From Brachybacterium equifaecis (GTDB taxonomy: Bacteria; Actinomycetota; Actinomycetes; Actinomycetales; Dermabacteraceae): a stretch of DNA of 64,000 nt. Numbering within the stretch: position 1 is the stretch's first letter; the number at the start of each line of letters is the position of its first letter. A program made the translations under genes and the position numbers. Shown here one piece after another: positions 61,222 to 64,000 of this stretch. The DNA lies in NCBI RefSeq assembly GCF_023509525.1, contig NZ_JAKNCJ010000004.1:1-64000 (forward strand). The letters are read 5' to 3'. The notes below the pieces were generated by a model. That model was not told where the DNA came from and ran no database searches. It was given only the letters and a program-made list of their open reading frames with translations.

Positions 61222-64000
61222 TCAGGCCTCCCCGCGGGCGATCCCGCGCCCGCCGTTCACATCGAGGGCGTGGGGCAGGGCGTTGCCGTAGCGGTGGTTC
61301 GTGACGGTGACGGCCTGCTCGCGCAGGAAGCTCAGCAGCTCGACGCGGCCGCTCGCCACCACGCTCTCGCGCAGCAGCGCGATCTCCACCCGCTTCGAGA
61401 CGGCCTCCAGCAGCGCGGGGTCGGCCTCGCCCAGCAGTCTCACCCGGGTGATCGTCAGATCCGGGATGCGCTGCGCGAACTGCGCCGCGGTCTCGGTGCG
61501 CACGGGCGCGCCTCCCGCGCCGTCCTCGGCCGGCGCAGTCGCCTCTGCGACGAGCTCCGCGAGAGCGGGATCGGCCACGGACACCTCGATCCTCGCGCCG
61601 ACGGTCTGCGCGGCGTGCAGGACCCGCCGCAGCTCCACGGGCGAAGCGCCCTCCGCCGCGCGGATCAGCGTCGGCACCGGGAGGTGGCGCAGCAGGTTGA
61701 TCTCGCCGTGCAGGTCCTGGCGGTCCCGGGCCGCGAAGACCCCGTTCCAGTGCTCCCGGTCCGAGTGGCGGGCCGCGGCCAGCCAGGCGTCCTCGTCGGC
61801 CCCGCGCAGCTGCGCCAGGTGCGGGGTGTCGGAGGGATCCATGAGATGCACGAGGTAGTTCGGGCCGCCGGCCTTCGCCGTCTGGCCGATCGCCGAGCGC
61901 TTCCACCCGCCGAAGGCCTGACGCTCCACGATCGCCCCGGTGATCCCGCGGTTCACGTAGAGATTGCCGGCTTCGACGTGCTGGATCCACCAGGCGATCT
62001 CGGCCGGATCCAGGGAGTGCAGGCCCGCCGTGAGACCGAAGTCGGTGCCGTTCTGCATGCGCAGGGCGTCCTCGAGGGTGTCGGCCTGCATGATGCCGAG
62101 GATCGGCCCGAAGTACTCGGTGCGGTGGAACTCGCTGCCCTCGGCCACGCCCTCGCGCACGCCCGGGCTCCACAGGCGGCCCGTCCCGTCGAGCTGCTGA
62201 GGGCGTGCCAGCCACGCCTCGCCCTCGCCGAGCCGGGTGAGGCCGTCGCGCAGCTTGCCGCTGGGCTCCTCGATGACCGGGCCCACCTGGGCCGTGGGAT
62301 CCTCGGGCCAGCCGACGTGCAGGCTGAGGACGGCGTCTGCGAGCTGCGAGGCGAAGCGCCGCGAGCGGGAGACGGAGCCGACGGTGATGACGAGGCTCGC
62401 AGCGGAGCACTTCTGCCCCGCGTGGCCGAAGGCGCTCGCGGCGACATCCTTCGCCGCGAGATCGAGATCGGCGTGCGGGGTCACGATGATCGCGTTCTTC
62501 CCGGAGGTCTCCGCCTTGATGCGCAGATCCGGTCGCCACGAGGCGAAGAGCGCCGCGGTGTCGTACGCGCCGGTGAGGATCAGCTGGTCCACGCGCGGGT
62601 CTGTGATCAGAGCCCGGCCGACCTCGTCCTCCGGCACGTCGATGACCTGCATGAGCCCCTCGGGCACTCCCGCCTCGGCGAGCAGCGCACCGATCATGGC
62701 CCCGCAGCGCCGGGCCTGGGGTGCGGGCTTCATGATGACGGCGCTGCCGGTCACCAGGGGTGCGAGCACGCCGCCGGTCGGGATCGCGATGGGGAAGTTC
62801 CACGGGGGAGTGACGAGGGTCAGGGAGCGAGGTGTGAGCTGCACATCCGGGATCTGCGCCAGGCGCTCGGCCTGCTCGGCGTAGTAGAGGGCGAAGTCGA
62901 TCGCTTCGCTGACCTCGGGATCGCCCTGCTCGAGCGTCTTGCCGGTCTCGGAGGCCATGACCTCCAGCAGCTCGGCGCGGTGCGCGGCATAGACCTGCGC
63001 GACGCGGCGCAGCACCTCGGCGCGCGCGGTCGGAGTGCGCCCTGCCCACTCGCTCTGCGCTGCCAGGGCGCGCTCGATCGCGGATTCGACGCCCTCGCGT
63101 GTGCTCACACGCATCTGCTCGGCCTCCGCCTCGCCGATGCGGGATCCGCGCAGGCGGTGCGTGATCCGCTCGGCCCAGGCCTGGTTCGCCGTCGTCGACA
63201 TGTCCGTGTCAGGGGTGTTGCGGAACGATCCGGGGACGGCCGGAAGGGCGGGGCTGCCGAGCTCGGGCAGGTCGCCCCGAGCCTCGGCTGCGCGGTCCTG
63301 GGTGCGCTGGGTGGGCTCGGACTCCTCGCGCAGTGCGCGCTCCAGGGAGCGGCGGAACCGCTCCTGCTCGCGCTCGAACAGCTGCGCGCTGCGGTCCAGC
63401 TCGAACACGGCCGACATGAAGTTCTCGCTGGAGGCGTTCTCCTCGAGGCGCCGGATGAGATAGGAGACCGCGACGTCGAACTCCTTGGGGGAGACGACCG
63501 GGACGTACAGGCGCATCGAGCCGACGCTCTCGCGCACGACCTCCTGCTGTCCCGGGGCCATGCCGGCGAGCATCTCGAACTCGACCTCGCCCGTCGTCCC
63601 CGAGATCCCGCGCTCCTGCATCACGAGGTGCGCGAAGGCCACGTCGAAGAGGTTGTGGCCCGCGATGCCGAGGTGCACCGCGCGGAGGTGCTCGGGATGC
63701 AGGGAGTCGAGCAGCACGCGCTTGTACTGGGCATCCGCCTCCTCCTTCGTGCGGAAGGGCGCCTGCTCGAGGCCGTGCACGGAGGCGTCCACGCGCTCGA
63801 GAGCGAGGTTCGCACCCTTGACCACGCGCACCTTGATGGGCGCTCCGCCGCGCTGCACGCGGTCGGTCGCGAAGGCGCGCAGGCGGTGCATGGCGCGCAT
63901 GGCGTCGGGGAGGTAGGCCTGGAGGACGATGCCGGCGCGGAGCCCCATCAGCTCCGGGCGGTCCAGCAGGCGCTCGAACACGTCGAGGGTCAGCTCGAGG
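61222..64000 (-). CDS. putA: bifunctional proline dehydrogenase / glutamate semialdehyde dehydrogenase, 3' part
   Basis: PutA oxidises proline to glutamate in two steps, opposing the proB/proA genes elsewhere in the window. About 926 residues are visible; the N terminus lies beyond the right edge. The visible proline dehydrogenase end has GLRAGIVLQAYLPDAM, IKVRVVKGANLALERV and LVMQERGI. The ALDH part has PPWNFPIAIPTGGVLAPL, ETSGKNAIIV and the catalytic cysteine in GHAGQKCSAASLVI. A C-terminal region of about 200 residues follows. An N-terminal DNA-binding domain cannot be assessed. Confidence 0.94.
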   Translation of the reverse strand, partial: LELTLDVFERLLDRPELMGLRAGIVLQAYLPDAMRAMHRLRAFATDRVQRGGAPIKVRVVKGANLALERVDASVHGLEQAPFRTKEEADAQYKRVLLDSLHPEHLRAVHLGIAGHNLFDVAFAHLVMQERGISGTTGEVEFEMLAGMAPGQQEVVRESVGSMRLYVPVVSPKEFDVAVSYLIRRLEENASSENFMSAVFELDRSAQLFEREQERFRRSLERALREESEPTQRTQDRAAEARGDLPELGSPALPAVPGSFRNTPDTDMSTTANQAWAERITHRLRGSRIGEAEAEQMRVSTREGVESAIERALAAQSEWAGRTPTARAEVLRRVAQVYAAHRAELLEVMASETGKTLEQGDPEVSEAIDFALYYAEQAERLAQIPDVQLTPRSLTLVTPPWNFPIAIPTGGVLAPLVTGSAVIMKPAPQARRCGAMIGALLAEAGVPEGLMQVIDVPEDEVGRALITDPRVDQLILTGAYDTAALFASWRPDLRIKAETSGKNAIIVTPHADLDLAAKDVAASAFGHAGQKCSAASLVITVGSVSRSRRFASQLADAVLSLHVGWPEDPTAQVGPVIEEPSGKLRDGLTRLGEGEAWLARPQQLDGTGRLWSPGVREGVAEGSEFHRTEYFGPILGIMQADTLEDALRMQNGTDFGLTAGLHSLDPAEIAWWIQHVEAGNLYVNRGITGAIVERQAFGGWKRSAIGQTAKAGGPNYLVHLMDPSDTPHLAQLRGADEDAWLAAARHSDREHWNGVFAARDRQDLHGEINLLRHLPVPTLIRAAEGASPVELRRVLHAAQTVGARIEVSVADPALAELVAEATAPAEDGAGGAPVRTETAAQFAQRIPDLTITRVRLLGEADPALLEAVSKRVEIALLRESVVASGRVELLSFLREQAVTVTNHRYGNALPHALDVNGGRGIARGEA

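Noticed and set aside
1..64000. CRISPR arrays, rRNA genes, prophage structural genes, biosynthetic gene clusters
   Set aside because: No regularly spaced repeats, rRNA sequence, capsid/tail genes or NRPS/PKS domains were seen on either strand.

Overview
The window is 64 kb of a very GC-rich actinobacterial chromosome. Gene content and order fit the Micrococcales, and my best guess is Dermabacteraceae, Brachybacterium-like. Supporting points are the cydABDC cluster, the recG-rsmD-coaD-yceD-rnc-mutM run, the rne-rplU-rpmA-obgE-proB block, the nadD-rsfS block and abundant GTG starts. The genus is an inference from gene content, not from a search.

Layout. 1-960 is a scar: the first codons of an IS3-type transposase at the left edge, a small orphan ORF, and a relBE toxin-antitoxin pair broken by a frameshift and a truncation. 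1016-11.7 kb holds thiL, a Kup potassium transporter, a PadR regulator with an ABC exporter (ATPase plus FtsX-type permease), a zinc alcohol dehydrogenase, a phosphotransferase with no ordinary start codon, a HAD phosphatase and rpmB. 11.9-17.6 kb is recG-rsmD-coaD-yceD-rnc-mutM. 17.6-25.6 kb is a two-component pair (regulator on +, kinase on -) beside cydABDC, which encodes cytochrome bd and its CydDC assembly exporter. 26-38.6 kb is housekeeping: RNase E/G, L21, L27, ObgE, proline synthesis (proB, proA), a threonine dehydratase, NadD, RsfS and a histidine phosphatase.

38.7-48.7 kb is the accessory region. It begins exactly at the 3' end of a tRNA-Ala(GGC) gene. It carries a large serine recombinase whose frame runs antisense through the whole tRNA into the host flank, a small partner protein, a helix-turn-helix protein, a GNAT acetyltransferase, a zeta-type toxin with an unrecognised small partner, a MobF relaxase-helicase, a TetR/VOC pair and a recombinase-like HTH fragment. 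No conjugation channel genes are present, so it looks like a small integrative mobilizable element. An intact yefM-yoeB pair follows it.

49.4-64 kb returns to chromosomal genes: a cardiolipin synthase-like PLD enzyme, a LysE exporter, a flavoprotein, a shortened membrane protein, a siderophore-interacting reductase, a Tag-like glycosylase lacking the usual zinc ligands, a MetY-like sulfhydrylase, a CrtI-like oxidoreductase, metG, a eukaryotic-type UTP-glucose-1-P uridylyltransferase, and the C-terminal ~930 residues of PutA cut by the right edge.

A recurring regulatory pattern is a TANNNT -10 box placed 6-8 nt before the start codon of about ten genes, which suggests leaderless transcripts. 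The strongest unusual signals are the recombinase/tRNA antisense junction and the mobilizable element attached to it.
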